Of a DNA stretch of 64,000 bases, positions 1 to 11,526 are shown piece after piece. The stretch comes from Podospora pseudocomata (taxonomy: Eukaryota; Ascomycota; Sordariomycetes; Sordariales; Podosporaceae): contig NC_085889.1 in the NCBI RefSeq assembly GCF_035222375.1, positions 3,038,001-3,102,000 of the forward strand. The letters are read 5' to 3'. The notes under the pieces were generated by a model. The model did no database searches. It was given only the letters and a program-made list of their open reading frames with translations, and was not told the DNA's origin. Position numbers and translations under genes: made by a program. Within the stretch, counting starts at the first letter, position 1. Every line of letters starts with the position of its first letter.

Positions 1-246
1 CTATCATTGGAACTGCTGTCAAATAATACATATTTTCTTTTTGGAATAAAAAAAAGAAAACGACCACTCAACCGGCGACCCTGGCACAGTGACGCTGTTC
101 AAATTGAGGTTCGCAACCATTTCATACTCAGGATCACCAGTGAACCTCTTTCTTCGCACTGGCATTTCCGAACGTAACATGGGGTACATTCAAAGCTCGC
201 ATTAACTCTCATCACCATCGCCGCCCAGATACCTATCTACAAGCCA

Positions 247-1503
247 CTACAAAGAAATCACCTTCGGAAACATTTGTATACAGGTCCCCCGATTAATGTC
301 CTCCCCCAACCCAGCCGACATCCACATCTGCCCCCCGCACCACAAAATGTTTTTCCGCCCAGCAACCGAGAGGGTCAACTCGCCCGTCAACGAGTTGATA
401 CATCCCTTGATCTTTGAAATGGCAGCTCCGCCTGCAATCTGCGCATCCACCGACGTAGCAATGTTGACCTGCGGCCAGTTGCTCCCTGGAGACGCCGTGC
501 TCATGTACGCCTTGTATGAATAAGTGTAAGGAGGGACGTTGTACGCCAGACCGAGGTAGCCATTCTGATCGATCGACCATATATATTTATTTTGAACGCT
601 GGCGGCTGTGGAGCTGCTAGATCCTTGCCAGTTGATGCCGCCAGTGAGGCCGTTGAGGAGGTTGGCGTAGATGTAGTATACGGGAGTGGTGCCTGCCTCG
701 AGAGCAAAGGCTTTGAAGACTTGGGGGCCGGGCTTGCAGCTTGCTTGTGGGGAGACGGTCTCGACGACGGTTTGGGTGATTGTGACGGTCGAGGGGGTGT
801 CTACTGTCAAGGTGGAGGAGACAGTGTCGGTGACCAGCGCGGTGCTTGTCTCGGTGTCGGTCACGGTGGTGACGGCGGACTCAACGACGGTGGTGGTAAT
901 AGAGATCGTGGTGGGAACAGAGATGATGGCCGCTGTGTCGGTGAAAGTGGAGGTCAGAGTGGTGGCTGACGGGCCTTCGGCGGTAATGGTGGTTGCCGTA
1001 ACGCCCGCGCATTTGCACGCCTTGACGTACTTCTCCCACGAAGGGCAGTTTGCCGTGGCATATGAGGGCATGGAGGGAGACAGCTCGGTCTCGGCAGCAC
1101 GAGCATAGATGCGAGTCGACGCCGGAGCGACCGTGGTGGTTAAGGTCTGAAGGCTGGTGTCGGTTGCCACAATGGTTTGGGTGACGGTGACCACAACCGT
1201 CTCGGTGTCGGCCGTTGTGGTAATACCAACGGTTTGCAGTTCTGTCTCTGTTACAAGAATGGATGTCACCGATTCAGTGAAAACGACCGTCTCTACCCAG
1301 CTCATTGTAGGAACTTCGGTCACCGTTTCGGTCACTGTGCTGGCCTCTGGCGTGATGGTGACAGCAAGAAGCGACAAGCAATCCTGCGGGCCATCGAACA
1401 GAGGATTGGTGATGTCTTGCAAACATTTGTTTGACCGACAGCATCCAGCAGATGTTAGCTGCAGCCAGCCGAAAGCCGATAAGAGGGCAACTCCCTGCTT
1501 CAT
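247..1503 (-). CDS. Secreted Thr/Val-rich repeat protein, unknown function
   Basis: A 418-residue protein in one exon. I chose the internal ATG at 1503 because it opens directly on a typical signal peptide (MKQGVALLSAFGWLQLTSAG); the frame runs 18 codons further upstream. A short Cys-rich segment follows (CCRSNKC). Then come two long low-complexity blocks of alternating Thr and Val/Ile with TVTET-like units, split by a short Cys-containing segment (SWEKYVKACKCAGV). The last 150 or so residues form a non-repetitive, aromatic-rich domain with Cys pairs, which looks like a small folded beta domain. This layout (signal, beta-prone Thr stretches, C-terminal domain) fits a cell-wall or secreted surface protein. 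I do not recognise the C-terminal domain and saw no clear GPI signal. The gene is divergent from the DUF1996 gene 1.9 kb away. Confidence 0.72.
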   Translation of the reverse strand: MKQGVALLSAFGWLQLTSAGCCRSNKCLQDITNPLFDGPQDCLSLLAVTITPEASTVTETVTEVPTMSWVETVVFTESVTSILVTETELQTVGITTTADTETVVVTVTQTIVATDTSLQTLTTTVAPASTRIYARAAETELSPSMPSYATANCPSWEKYVKACKCAGVTATTITAEGPSATTLTSTFTDTAAIISVPTTISITTTVVESAVTTVTDTETSTALVTDTVSSTLTVDTPSTVTITQTVVETVSPQASCKPGPQVFKAFALEAGTTPVYYIYANLLNGLTGGINWQGSSSSTAASVQNKYIWSIDQNGYLGLAYNVPPYTYSYKAYMSTASPGSNWPQVNIATSVDAQIAGGAAISKIKGCINSLTGELTLSVAGRKNILWCGGQMWMSAGLGEDINRGTCIQMFPKVISL

Positions 1504-3444
1504 GGTTGCTGTCGTAGCGGCAAAGTAAACGAATGACTTGAGTGAGAATGCTGGCAAAAGAGTGTGAGAGATGGTCGAGGGCCATCAAGAAGAAAAGGGA
1601 CAGTCGGCTCTTTAAAACCCCATTCTCCGGGCCCCGACTGCATGGTTGGATTTGACCCCTATCAAGTTGAAGTCAAGAACATTGTTTGGCGATCTAGAAC
1701 GTGGCGTGGCTCAATTATTGCTGGGGTCTAATTTCCCGGGACAGGGCTGGAAGGCTCAATAGCGCTTTTTGGCATCCCAAAACGGTTAGTTGATGCCGTT
1801 GTCGCGTCGTCCAACAAAGCTGAAGACCTGAAGCCCTGCTGTATTATCTCCACTTTTATTTTCAGCTGTCGAAGTTCTTTGCAACGTGGTATGGGCCAAC
1901 AACATTGATGCTGCAGCCTTGCTTGGTTGTTTCTTTTTTTCTCAGCCGAACTGTTCCCACTGCAAGCCAGCAACAGGGTGATAAGCACAAGCTCACACTT
2001 TTCCAAAAAGCAAGTATCCCCCCTAACCTCCCTTCCAGGCCTATTGGCTATCTTTCAAGGCCCATTAACCATCTTTGGAGAGGTATTAATCCTCTTTAAA
2101 GGCACCTTGATTATCCCTCGAGGCCCATTGATAGATGTTTCGAGGCCTGTTGGCTATGTCTCAAAGACTCGAGATTGGGTCCATCCACACCTAGACACTA
2201 TCACACCATTGGGATTTGCTATCCACTGCACCCACAGGGACTTCTCCGGTTTTGCACATCCTGTTGCCCCCCTGTTCAATGTTGTATGTAGTTGGGAGGC
2301 TTAACATCAGCGGGATAAATAGGTATAGTTACCATATGCCACCCAGATGATGAATTCCATGCTACTTGTATTGGCCAAGTACAATCCTGCATTTCTTTCA
2401 AGGCCTGAACTGAATCAATGCTTCTGTGTTTTGTCTAATACCTTATCACTCATTCTGTCCACAGCCATTGGGTTACGCTTGAGCAGGTCCCCCACCCAGC
2501 CAGTGGGCAGATAGGTGCCCTCGATGATTATTGTTCGGTTAGAAAGTCATTGGCTGGCATACGTGTTCTCCGTGATAATCCCACGATGTTCCCCCCTTTG
2601 AGTACTCTTGTGGGGTTCTCATACTTCTCATTCAGGGGCTAAGAGGCCGGGTTGAGTGTATCTATTCAGTGAAGCATTTCCTGCGCTGATGGGAATGTGT
2701 GTTTAGTGGATGTCTCAATGGCTGAATGAAGCCGTCATTATGTACTAACAAAGAGGCGACATTGATTGCCCAGACCCTTCGTCGTACATGCATTGGGTCG
2801 CTGCAAACAAAAGACCAATTATCCAACAGACATCCCTTTTACCTTGGGAGATAGCTACCATCGTGAACCTCCCTACTCTTGCAGCCTGTTGATTTCTTTG
2901 GCGACCAAGACACCAAGAGTCGTCAGCTGCCGGCAACAAGGCCGTCCGTCTCCATCCTTCCCAACTGCCAACCAATCGGCTTCCTGCCACGCACCAAGGA
3001 GCCAAGCAAGCGGGACATCATTGCTTGTCTTCGGATCATTCCGAAGCGCTGACAGATTTGCCGAGAATCATGTCGCCAAACTGTAGGAGGAGGACGCAAC
3101 CCCACAATACCCGAGAAGTTGCCCCCATTCTGCCGATAGGTCAAGACATACAACATGCCAAATTATTAATCTGAATAGAGTGCCAACCTCCATAGAGATA
3201 TGATGTTCGCTATGCTCGGTTGGTTGGACCGAGGCGTGACTGCAAAGGCAGTCTAATTTTGGGCTGCAATTTGCTGGTGGTGTGGCAAGGCATTTCTCCC
3301 CCTATGAAGTCGTCGTGTTGCACAACACTGACGAGGAAGAATATGAAAGGGCTCCTGCGTCGAAACCGGTTTGATGTCCTTTCTGCCTTTCTCTCCATCG
3401 CCCTTCCCCTTCTGAGCCCAAACTAAGTTCCATCCTCGTCCACC
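1504..3444. other. Intergenic region with a motif array
   Basis: No supported gene. It separates two divergent secreted-protein genes, so it must hold both promoters. Its middle carries the degenerate GGCCTATTGGCTATCTTT-type array listed separately. The short open frames here have no recognisable features. Confidence 0.5.
2030..2165. repeat. Degenerate tandem array of an AGGCC-TATCTTT motif
   Basis: About five imperfect copies of a 20-25 bp unit, such as AGGCCTATTGGCTATCTTTC, then AGGCCCATTAACCATCTTTG, then GAGGCCCATTGATAGATG and GAGGCCTGTTGGCTATG. The reverse complement (RAAGATAGYYAATAGGCCT) is the same core seen inside the MITEs near 14.5 kb and 30.6 kb. I see no clear terminal inverted repeats around this array, so it may be a worn MITE or an independent array. 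Confidence 0.6.
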
Positions 3445-4959
3445 ATGCATTGGAAAGCCCTTGCCCTGGCAGCGGCCGTCAACGGTCAAGGCTTGAACGG
3501 CCTCAACCACTTACGGTTCGGGTGCTCCCAACTCACCGTCGAACGTCTGGATCCTCTTGTCAACCCAGGAGAGTTCCCGACGCCACATATGCATCAGATT
3601 ATCGGCGGTAACGCGTTTGTAAATATTTCCGAGATCTAAGGTTTGGTACAAGAATGCTAATGTGTGTATAACAGAACGCGTCCATGCCCTACAATACCGA
3701 CATCGCGAATTTGGCAACCTGCACAACTTGCGGCCCGGCAGATGACTTCTCCAACTACTGGACCGCCAACGTGTACTTCCGGGCGAGAAATGGTAGCTAC
3801 AAGCGCGTCCCGCAGGCGCCCAACCGGTATTTGTGTCTGATGTTGTCTGGTGGTTGGTGTCACATCAACTGACTTTCTCCCAGCTTCCTGTTTAATGATC
3901 GTTTTACCACCCAAATTACAGGCGGAGCCGTAGTTTATTATGTTCTGGCTCCCGTTTCTTTGTCACTCTTCACTTTTCCTTTCTCAGGCGGTTCTGGCCA
4001 TCCAGAACGCACCTTTTTTTGGGGGCATACCCTAGCCCTAGCCCTCACTGTGGGCCGAGTTCGATGTTCTTGTTTCCCCGGCAATGGAGAGATTGAATCT
4101 GTATTATACCTCATAAGCTCATACTAACAAAAAACCAGATTGCTCCCCGGGCCAAGACTGTGACTGCATTCAAGCCTGTAAGCTGTCCTCAGAATGGCCA
4201 ATAACTCCTACTAACACAGAAAACAGGGTTTCAGAATGTTTGTTGGCGACGTAAATCGACGAGAACCGAAGTAACCAGTTCAGTATGACCTTTGAGAACT
4301 TCTCTTTTAACAACATGGCAGATACAAAATGCAGAGCTGCTTCCGATGCTACAGCGGGCCCAACTTCGGGGGCGATGACATGGCGCCGTGCGCTGATTCC
4401 CGCCTCGACTTTGAAGGCTTCCCGACTGGTCCCTGTCTCGGTGGTATAAGGTCCAACGTGCTGTACCCAACGTATGTCTCTTGTGGGTCCTTGACACACA
4501 CATGTGCTGATTCTCCACAGATGCTGGGACGGGAAGAACCTCGACACGCCCAACCACAAGGATCACGTCGCATATCCCACCTCCGGCCCCTCCAACTTCC
4601 TGTCCACCGGAAACTGCCCTGCCAGTCACCCCGTCAAAATTCCCCAGCTCATGCTTGAGATTGTTTGGGACACGACCAAGTTCAATAACAAGGCTGAGTG
4701 GCCAGCCGATGGCTCACAGCCGTTTGTGTTGTCGACGGGTGACAAGACGGGGTACGGCCAGCACGGCGACTACGTCTTTGGGTGGAAGGGCGATGCGCTC
4801 CAGCGGGCCATGGATGCCAATGGCTGTTTCAGCGCCACTTGCGGAAACCAGAAGAGCCAGGATATTGCGACGGCGAACAAGTGCCAGATCAAGAAGACGG
4901 TCCGTGAGGATGTCGAAGGTTGGTTTAATAGCCTTCCAGGTAGCCCAATGGCGGCTTGA
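3445..4959 (+). CDS. DUF1996 secreted protein, seven exons
   Basis: Proposed exons are 3445-3618, 3675-3826, 3884-3941, 4139-4177, 4227-4270, 4322-4471 and 4521-4959, which join to 351 residues with all phases consistent. Family landmarks are clear in order: CSQLTVERLDPLVNPG and PHMHQIIGGNAF (exon 1), CTTCGPADDFSNYWTA (exon 2), VTAFKPGFRMFVGD (exons 4-5), QSCFRCYSGPNFGGD (exon 6), CWDGKNLDTPNHKDHVAYPT and GDYVFGWKGDALQRAMD (exon 7). The N-terminus is a short secretion signal (MHWKALALAAAVNGQG). The family is widespread in fungi and has no settled biochemical function. The exon 3 donor is the weak point: the family alignment favours GTTCTG at 3942, leaving a 197-nt intron, and a GTTTCT slightly downstream is the alternative. 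Confidence 0.85.
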
Positions 4960-5985
4960 GATGGCGAGGGAGGCTTGCGGTAGGCGTTGTTTGTCGGTGG
5001 CGGAGAGAACGGAGAGGACGGCAATCAACAGTGTGGGGAGTAGGGTAATCTCGTATTGTGACTTGATTAATTCTTTGACGCTAGGCCAGCGTGTGATAAG
5101 CTCTGAGTGGGAAAGTCGTGTGCCGTGTGTTGTGTCATTGCTTCAGCTTTGTCCGCGTCTGCCGTTTTGTGCCAGCTGTGTCTCCGTGTCTGAGCTGGGG
5201 AGCCTGCGGGATCCGCCTTACTCCTCGCCCATGCTGGGCGGCTGAAATGAATCAGCCAATCACGCGTCACGAGGTCGCTAAAAACGGCAGGTCCGTGCAT
5301 TGACCACAAGCATGTCATCCACAATCCCCAGCTTCGCCTTCCACGGGACTGAGCTCGGTAAGACGCTTCCGACGTGGAAGGCTACTTTGTTGCCTGGCTT
5401 TGTTGTCGGAGCACATAGCTATTTGGATCCCGACATCAATTCGTGTTTTTGGCATACTCGAATCATGGGTTGCACCAAGTTAGAACGAACATGGCCCACC
5501 ACAGGCCCCGTCACCATAGGAGCGCGCCATATAAAGCTCATGAGTAGCGGCAAAGTGAGCACATCGCCGGACTTTATGGGTAGTTGAGTTCCTGGCGGTG
5601 ATGGAGTTGTTGGATGCTGGACGACATAGCGACCTGGAAATGCTCAAGCAACAGGATATTGGTTCTCCTCGGTCCATCCCCTAAGAATTAATTCAAGCCC
5701 CATTGAAGAAGGCATGACACGTCTATTGTCTGTGTTGTAAGGCCAGTACGCTATCTCTTTGGGTCTCTCAACTATCATTCAAGGCCTGTTGGCTATCCTT
5801 CAAGTCATGGGATTTAACCCTAACCCTCCACAACCGACGAGCTACAATTGTCTTTGACTATCTCTGAGCGCCTCCAAGTCTAACAACATCCCCCATCTTC
5901 GTATCAAGATGGAACATAAGTTGCTTGAATCGATTCTGTCACCGTGTTGACGCCTACAAACCCTCCACCTCCCTCGCCCGCAACT
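4960..5985. other. Intergenic region between DUF1996 and tyrosinase
   Basis: The two flanking genes converge here. I see no coding sequence I can support. A short copy of the dispersed motif (AAGGCCTGTTGGCTATCCTT) lies near 5780-5800. Confidence 0.45.
5773..5815. repeat. Short copy of the dispersed AGGCC-TATC motif
   Basis: Roughly two imperfect units (CTATCATTCAAGGCCTGTTG, then GGCTATCCTTCAAG) match the arrays near 2.1 kb and 9.75 kb. No inverted repeats were found at its edges. Confidence 0.45.
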
Positions 5986-7814
5986 TTACTCATAAATGTA
6001 ACAGAACTTGCCCATCAACCCACCCATTGTGCTCATCAGCTCCCTCACCTCGACATCGGGCGCCAAAACACCCAGCCCGCTCAGGTCATCAAGGGTCCCA
6101 TTGGCAGAGGGTGGGAAGTTTGACATGGTTCTCGTGTGACTGACCTCTTTGAGTCTCTTTTCCAAGTTCTGACAATATCGTATTAGTTTCTTGTTCCAGG
6201 TTCATAAAGGCTTTATAGAAGATAGTTAGACATACTTGGATTTGCCAGATCCACCAAACACGGTCAATCATGGTGTGATGAAGCCAAAAGGCGGGATCAC
6301 CCGGGCTGGTATAGAAGTCCTGTTCCAAGGTCCGTCAGAATTTCCAGGCAATAAGAGCAATCGAAGGCAGTTCCTCACCCCTCCGGGATCCCCCCCGACA
6401 GTGTAGTGCCCCCCCTGTTGTTTCTCAAACGTTAGCTCGATTGATTGGGATCAGAGTCTTTGGTGAAAACATGAAAAGAATCAAGAAAAAGGAGAAAAAG
6501 AAGAAATGTGACATCGGCGTAGCACAAATTGGTATATCACTAGCCCGGCCCGCTGTAAAAGACTTAAGGAAAGGTCTTACAGCATGGATTCCCCATTTCC
6601 CTTGAGGAAATTGACCCTAATACATCAAGTCAGCCACATATCGTCCCAGCTGTCGAAGGTCGTCTTACCTCCATCACTGTCTGGAACCAATGAGCATCGT
6701 TATTCTTGGTGATGACGTCGTAGACGTCCTTTGCGGATGTTACAGCAGCTGAGTTCTTATTGATGTCGCGGCGCAGACATCTAGGATTGTAGCCGAGCCC
6801 ATCGGCACGGGGGTTGCGTGTCAGCTGTAAGATAGGGGCAATTGGACCTAAATTGACGGTCATACTGAGCAAGCGAGGTTAGCATGGCTGTTATTGCTTC
6901 ATGGGTGTTGTACCATCTCAGTCCGACACCGGAACACCAAAGGATGGTACAGACATACTTCTTGAAAGGCCCAGTTGTGACACAACCACCTCCATCGGCT
7001 GGGGGAATGCGGTCATATGGCCTAGGGGCGCTTCGTACCAGGGTAAGGTAAGCTACTAGTCAGATAATTCTAATAGCGGGAGAGAACAAACCCTGGGATC
7101 ATGATGCCATTGTAGTTGGCTTTGGCGCCGTTGCCTCCCATGCTGCCTTCAGAACCGTCGAAGAGAGGGGAGTTGGCAGGGTCTTTGTGGTAGCGATCCC
7201 AGTTCCAATACTTGAAAGTTGAGTGTCAATGATCGGTAGTGTAAGGGGGGACAGGAACGGTGAAAGTCACATACCGGTTGATATCCCTTGTATCCACACT
7301 CGTTGCGAAGGGCTTGCTCGTAGTGCCATACGTAATAGCGGTGCCAGGGTAAGAAGAAGGTCTGCGTACGGGTTAGAGATGAGCACAGGATATGTATTAG
7401 AAGTATAGGCTCGTACGGATCCGTGGTTTCTCGGCGTCTGCTGGACGTGGACGACGATGTAATCATCGAACCGGCTCTTTGCTCCGGGGGCGGCAGAGGA
7501 GGTTAAGGCTGGTTTGGACATCAAACAAAGGACAGCATTGGTGTACTCCTTTCTCTGGGCGAGGGTCAAATCCATCCTGCAATTGTCAGCCTTTGCTGGG
7601 ACGAGATATCATCAGCACGGCACCGCTACACTCACCATTCCTTTCTCCTCACCGCCGTCTCCAAAGTGCAGTTGCCCTGGGGATTCTTTGCCAGCCATTC
7701 CTTCACCTTTGTCAGACTAGCGGCAGCAAGTTGATCGACAACATCAGGGGGGTATGCCTGCGCAGCCACCAGGCTGGCAAGAAAGGCGGTTGTCCAAAGA
7801 AGCATTGTTGACAT
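5986..7814 (-). CDS. Tyrosinase (type 3 copper oxidase), ten exons
   Basis: Exons, 5' to 3' on the minus strand: 7814-7636, 7576-7417, 7361-7275, 7210-7092, 7030-6959, 6864-6669, 6616-6581, 6414-6379, 6319-6236, 6168-5986. They join in frame to 383 residues. The protein starts with a secretion signal (MSTMLLWTTAFLASLVAAQA). The CuA site is visible as DDYIVVHVQQTPRNHGS followed by TFFLPWHRYYVWHYEQALR and CGYKGYQPYWNWDRY. The CuB site is visible as GIHAGGHYT, then DPAFWLHHTMIDRVWW. Both copper sites keep their expected His residues. Such enzymes oxidise mono- and diphenols and feed melanin or phenol chemistry. Two exons are only 36 nt, so automated prediction may miss them. There is no long C-terminal extension, consistent with a secreted short-form tyrosinase. 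Confidence 0.92.
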
Positions 7815-10023
7815 CAGACTTATTGCCTGTCTTTCACTACCTTCTGAAAACCACAAGAAAAAAAGGTCTTGATCCGGGGGCCTGGTCCCCTTTTCTTCTT
7901 TCCCCTTTTTGAGATCCCATGCGTGTTTTCCACGTGCCCATCCCGGCTATTATCATCTTTCATCAGGAGCACGTTTTTCTCACCTGCCTTGCATAAGATG
8001 GAGACAGTCATTAAACTGAGGAGACTGGCCGACCAGATGGAGTTTATCCGTTACACAAGGACCCATTATCCCTCGTCAATTTGACTTTGGATGACGATCA
8101 TTGGAGCGTTGGGCCCCAGATGGACATGTTTTTATGCCGGAAACCGGCAAAGAGTAGCATGTTCATATGGACTGGTCACAAAATAAACAAGATGCCAAGC
8201 TGTTGGGCGGATCCTGTTTGTTTATGAAGGCGCCGGCATTTCACTCACCTTACCAGACGGCTGTCTTGAGTGGTAGCTTATGTGGAGTTGGTTTGTGGTT
8301 GTTGTTCCGAGTCGGAAGCCAACGAACCAGCCGGCAAGCGAATGAAGGTTAGGGCAATATAATTATGCTTGTTGTGGACACGGCGGCACACACTGGAATG
8401 CAACTCAGTCTGGGGTGCAGGCATGATGCAGAGTGTCTTCTACCGGTAAAGACCCTATTGGACAGGAGGGAGGGAGGCAGCAAATCCTTGCCTACCAGGT
8501 AACTTACAACACGATATGCGTGTTTTCCACATGACATTCAGATAATCGCGCTCACCGTCTTGCACTAGGTGTACGTTTTGCAATGTTTGAGGTGGACAAC
8601 TCATCATATGCAGCGCGAGGCCTAAGCCTACGTAGTTTAACCCTAGTCCTGAGAAACCCAAGGCACTGCTCCAAGCCCAACCCGCTTAAGGGTTATCTGT
8701 GTGTAATGCAAGTAGGTCTGTCTGCCAAGAAACTTCAAAAGATGACTGGATTATTTCTGCGCGAAATGACAGCAAAACTCCAAGATTCATAACTGATGCA
8801 GCTTTCTTTACATATAACAACTCAAAGGTGACGGATATGACATATCTCCCGAATCCCGCTGGTAGGCAAGCCTCCTTCTGCTCGAGAACACCCAGCAAAG
8901 CACCTTTTCCCCGCCACCCCTGCTTCACATCCCCCTTTTCTGCGCTGCTTCATATCCCCCTCTTCTGCGCTCTCTTTTCCAGTAGATTCCTCTTTTCTCT
9001 TGCAGCAAAAACACACTTCTACAAAAGATCTTCTATCGCTCTCTACATCTTTCTCTGTCGGTCACGTGATCGACGAAGCCCAGTCGAGTGTCAATGTAGT
9101 CGCTTCTTTCTAATTTAGCTCTATAAACACGACTGAGCTTCTCAATGATTATCCATACCCCTTTTCTTTCTTTTTGCCCTAATAGTATTCTCTTTTTATT
9201 ATTCTATTTAATTTTATTTCTTTGCCTATCCCTATCTCTTTGACATCGTCTACATCAAACCATTAATATCACATATGTCTCACTAGGTGTCTACGATAGC
9301 TGGTAACTATCAAGCTTTATTCAATACAACATACTATTTTAATGGTAGGTTACACACGATGGCAGTCAACTGGTAGATACCACAACCTTTGCCCTGCCGA
9401 CTCAGCAGATAGCGAGATTCTCCCTCCTGTGGGCAATATCGACATGGTCGCACTGGAGTGTAAGAAACAGCGTTCGGGGAACAAGCTACAGGTAGAAGCC
9501 TCGCCGGAATTGGAAGGTTGCTTTTCGGCTTTGCTCCAATGCTGAGAAAGACATGCAAGTCTACGGTGAGTATAGGCACGGTTAAGATCATCCAGCTGCC
9601 CGAGCCGGACACACGCTGAAGCGGAAAAGGAATGAACAATTGGTGAAGACGGAGGTGAAGAGGACGAGGACGAGAGGCCTGGGAACATAGCGAAAGTGTA
9701 TTCAAAGATAGTGAGAATTCCTGTGAGGATAGGCCAAAGACCTACAAAGACTGCACAAGGCCTATAAAGATAGTAGAAAGGCCTATGAAGATAGTGGGAG
9801 GGCCTTCAAGATGGTGTAAATTTCCTTAGAAATGATATAGACGTCCTTGATAATATTCTCAAACCAATCTGCAATGTCATCAAGGCCTCTAGCGTAGCGG
9901 AGCATGTAACAGGAGGCTGTGTTAAAGGTGCACTGGCAACTACAGAACCTGTGTAGCGTTAAAATGGCGACAATCCATTTCTTCCTAGGCAGAAAGGGAG
10001 CCTGCGCCACATTGGCTCATCCC
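7815..10023. other. Gene-poor intergenic region
   Basis: No supported gene in 2.2 kb. It holds the tyrosinase promoter, a CT-rich stretch near 8870-9010 with short direct repeats around CTTCTGCGCT, a T-rich stretch near 9150-9240, and the motif array near 9.7-9.8 kb. Open frames here are short and unrecognised. Confidence 0.45.
9700..9815. repeat. Tandem array of the GGCCTATAAAGATAGT motif
   Basis: About five imperfect 20-24 bp units on the + strand, including AAGGCCTATAAAGATAGTAG, AAGGCCTATGAAGATAGTGG and GGGCCTTCAAGATGGTG. The core is the same as inside the two MITEs, here without visible terminal inverted repeats. Confidence 0.6.
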
Positions 10024-11526
10024 TTATTTTGGGGACCACCGAGGATTAGGATGTTTCCCTGAAACTTAAAGTCAGCGAGCTGAGACATCTAAGCCCATTT
10101 GACGATGACTTACCATCAGCCTTGGTAATTGTCAGCGCGGCAGTATCATGCGCCTTGACCTCCAACTCAAAATACTTCCTAAAGATCCCGAGATCCTCCC
10201 CCGTCCACATGTCGTGTACCAAATAACCCTTGCCCCCAGACTTCAGGGGTGGGATCTCGGCAAAGACAGCCCGCATGTTTACAGCCGTGTCATGTGTATT
10301 GAGCAGGAAAACATGGATCCCCTTGACCGATGTGCCTACCCAAAAAGCAGCCGGATGGTCCCTGTCCGACGTGTTGGCGGGCCTGCCGTTGCCCCATTTG
10401 TAGGGCATGGCCGAAGCACCATAAACCGGGTCTTGGTTGAAGTCGATCAGCTCCTTGTTTGAAAGAATGTCGAGAATGGGCTTTCTCAACGCCAATGTAT
10501 CCAGGGGGGTTCCGACGATAAGTGCGCTTTTCAAAGCACACCAAAGAGCAAAGTGGCTGCGGTTCTCCTCGATCGTCAGGTCCCCATTGCCAACCTCGAG
10601 CATGTCCCAGTCATTGTGGCTTCCGAAATCAGTATAGTTCCACAACAGTGATGCCTGATTGACAATCGGCATCAGGCCCCAGCTCCATTTCTCTTTGCCC
10701 TTCCACGCGGGGAAGATGTCCCCCCACATTCTCCACGAATGACCGGTGCTGTTACCCCAGCGCTCGACGTGTGCATGGCCCCAGGCGCAGAGTGAGTATT
10801 GGATGGTGCGGTTCTGTCTTTGGAGGGCGTCATGCATCACACGGTAGCGTTTAGCGGTGTTGGATGTCCCCCAGTCATAGCCAGGGGGGGCATTGTTGGC
10901 TGGTTCCTCGGGGATGTACTCGTATTCATCAGCCCATTCGGGCGGCACATTGCAGTTGTCGTACTTGAGATCTTGGCCCTCTGCTGTGAGTCTTTGGCAA
11001 TAACACGTGGGCGGTGAACATACAGTCAATGCCCCATTTGCTGAATGTTGCAGCATCCAGTTCTTCATACCCGAGTGATCCTGCATAACCACCACATGTA
11101 TCGGTGCCTTGGCCAAACCACAATGGTTAGTGTGATGAATAAGGACCGTCAAGAGGGTGAAGTGAACAAACCTGCATCACTGTAGATGCCCAACTTCAGC
11201 CCCAGTGAGTGGACCTCCTCTGCCACCTTGACAATGCCCCGAGGGAATTTCTCGGCGTCGGGTATCAACTCGCCGGTCGTTGCGTCACGTCTTAGTTCTT
11301 TGTCGCTCCAGCAATCATCAATGTTGACGTATTCATAGCCGAGGTCCTTGAGCCCCAAGTCAACCAACTGCCTGGCCACGGTGATGAAGACTCCCTCGCT
11401 GATGTTGCATTCGTACTCGTTCCAAGAGTTCCATCCCATAGCTGGGAGACGGCCGGTCCCGTCGCGACTGACAAAGGCTGAAGCCAAAGAAGCCAGCCCG
11501 AGGAGCCGCCCTGCAAGAGACGCCAT
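10024..11526 (-). CDS. Alpha-galactosidase, glycoside hydrolase family 27
   Basis: Exons on the minus strand: 11526-11172, 11107-11024, 10971-10114 and probably 10058-10024, giving 443 residues. It begins with a signal peptide ([20 protein letters not shown]) and the GH27 start [17 protein letters not shown]. The motif YVNIDDCW follows. The catalytic nucleophile lies in YLKYDNC and the acid/base Asp in [12 protein letters not shown]. The enzyme removes terminal alpha-galactosyl units from plant galactomannans and raffinose sugars outside the cell. The last intron (GTAAGT, CGCTGAC branch site, TTTCAG; 55 nt) contains no stop before the read-through end at 10046, so an unspliced form would carry a different tail. 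A run of TG repeats lies just upstream of the start. Confidence 0.93.

Noticed and set aside
686-1108. Val/Ser-rich plus-strand frames opposite the first gene
   Set aside because: They are the complement of Thr/Val repeats; the minus-strand frame has a signal peptide and Cys pattern.
4028-4045. CCCTAGCCCTAGCCCT run considered as telomere-like repeat
   Set aside because: Less than three units, inside a DUF1996 intron, and not the TTAGGG repeat of filamentous fungi.
9700-9815. Regular short repeats considered as a CRISPR array
   Set aside because: Eukaryotic context, units nearly back to back without unique spacers, and the same motif occurs inside MITEs.
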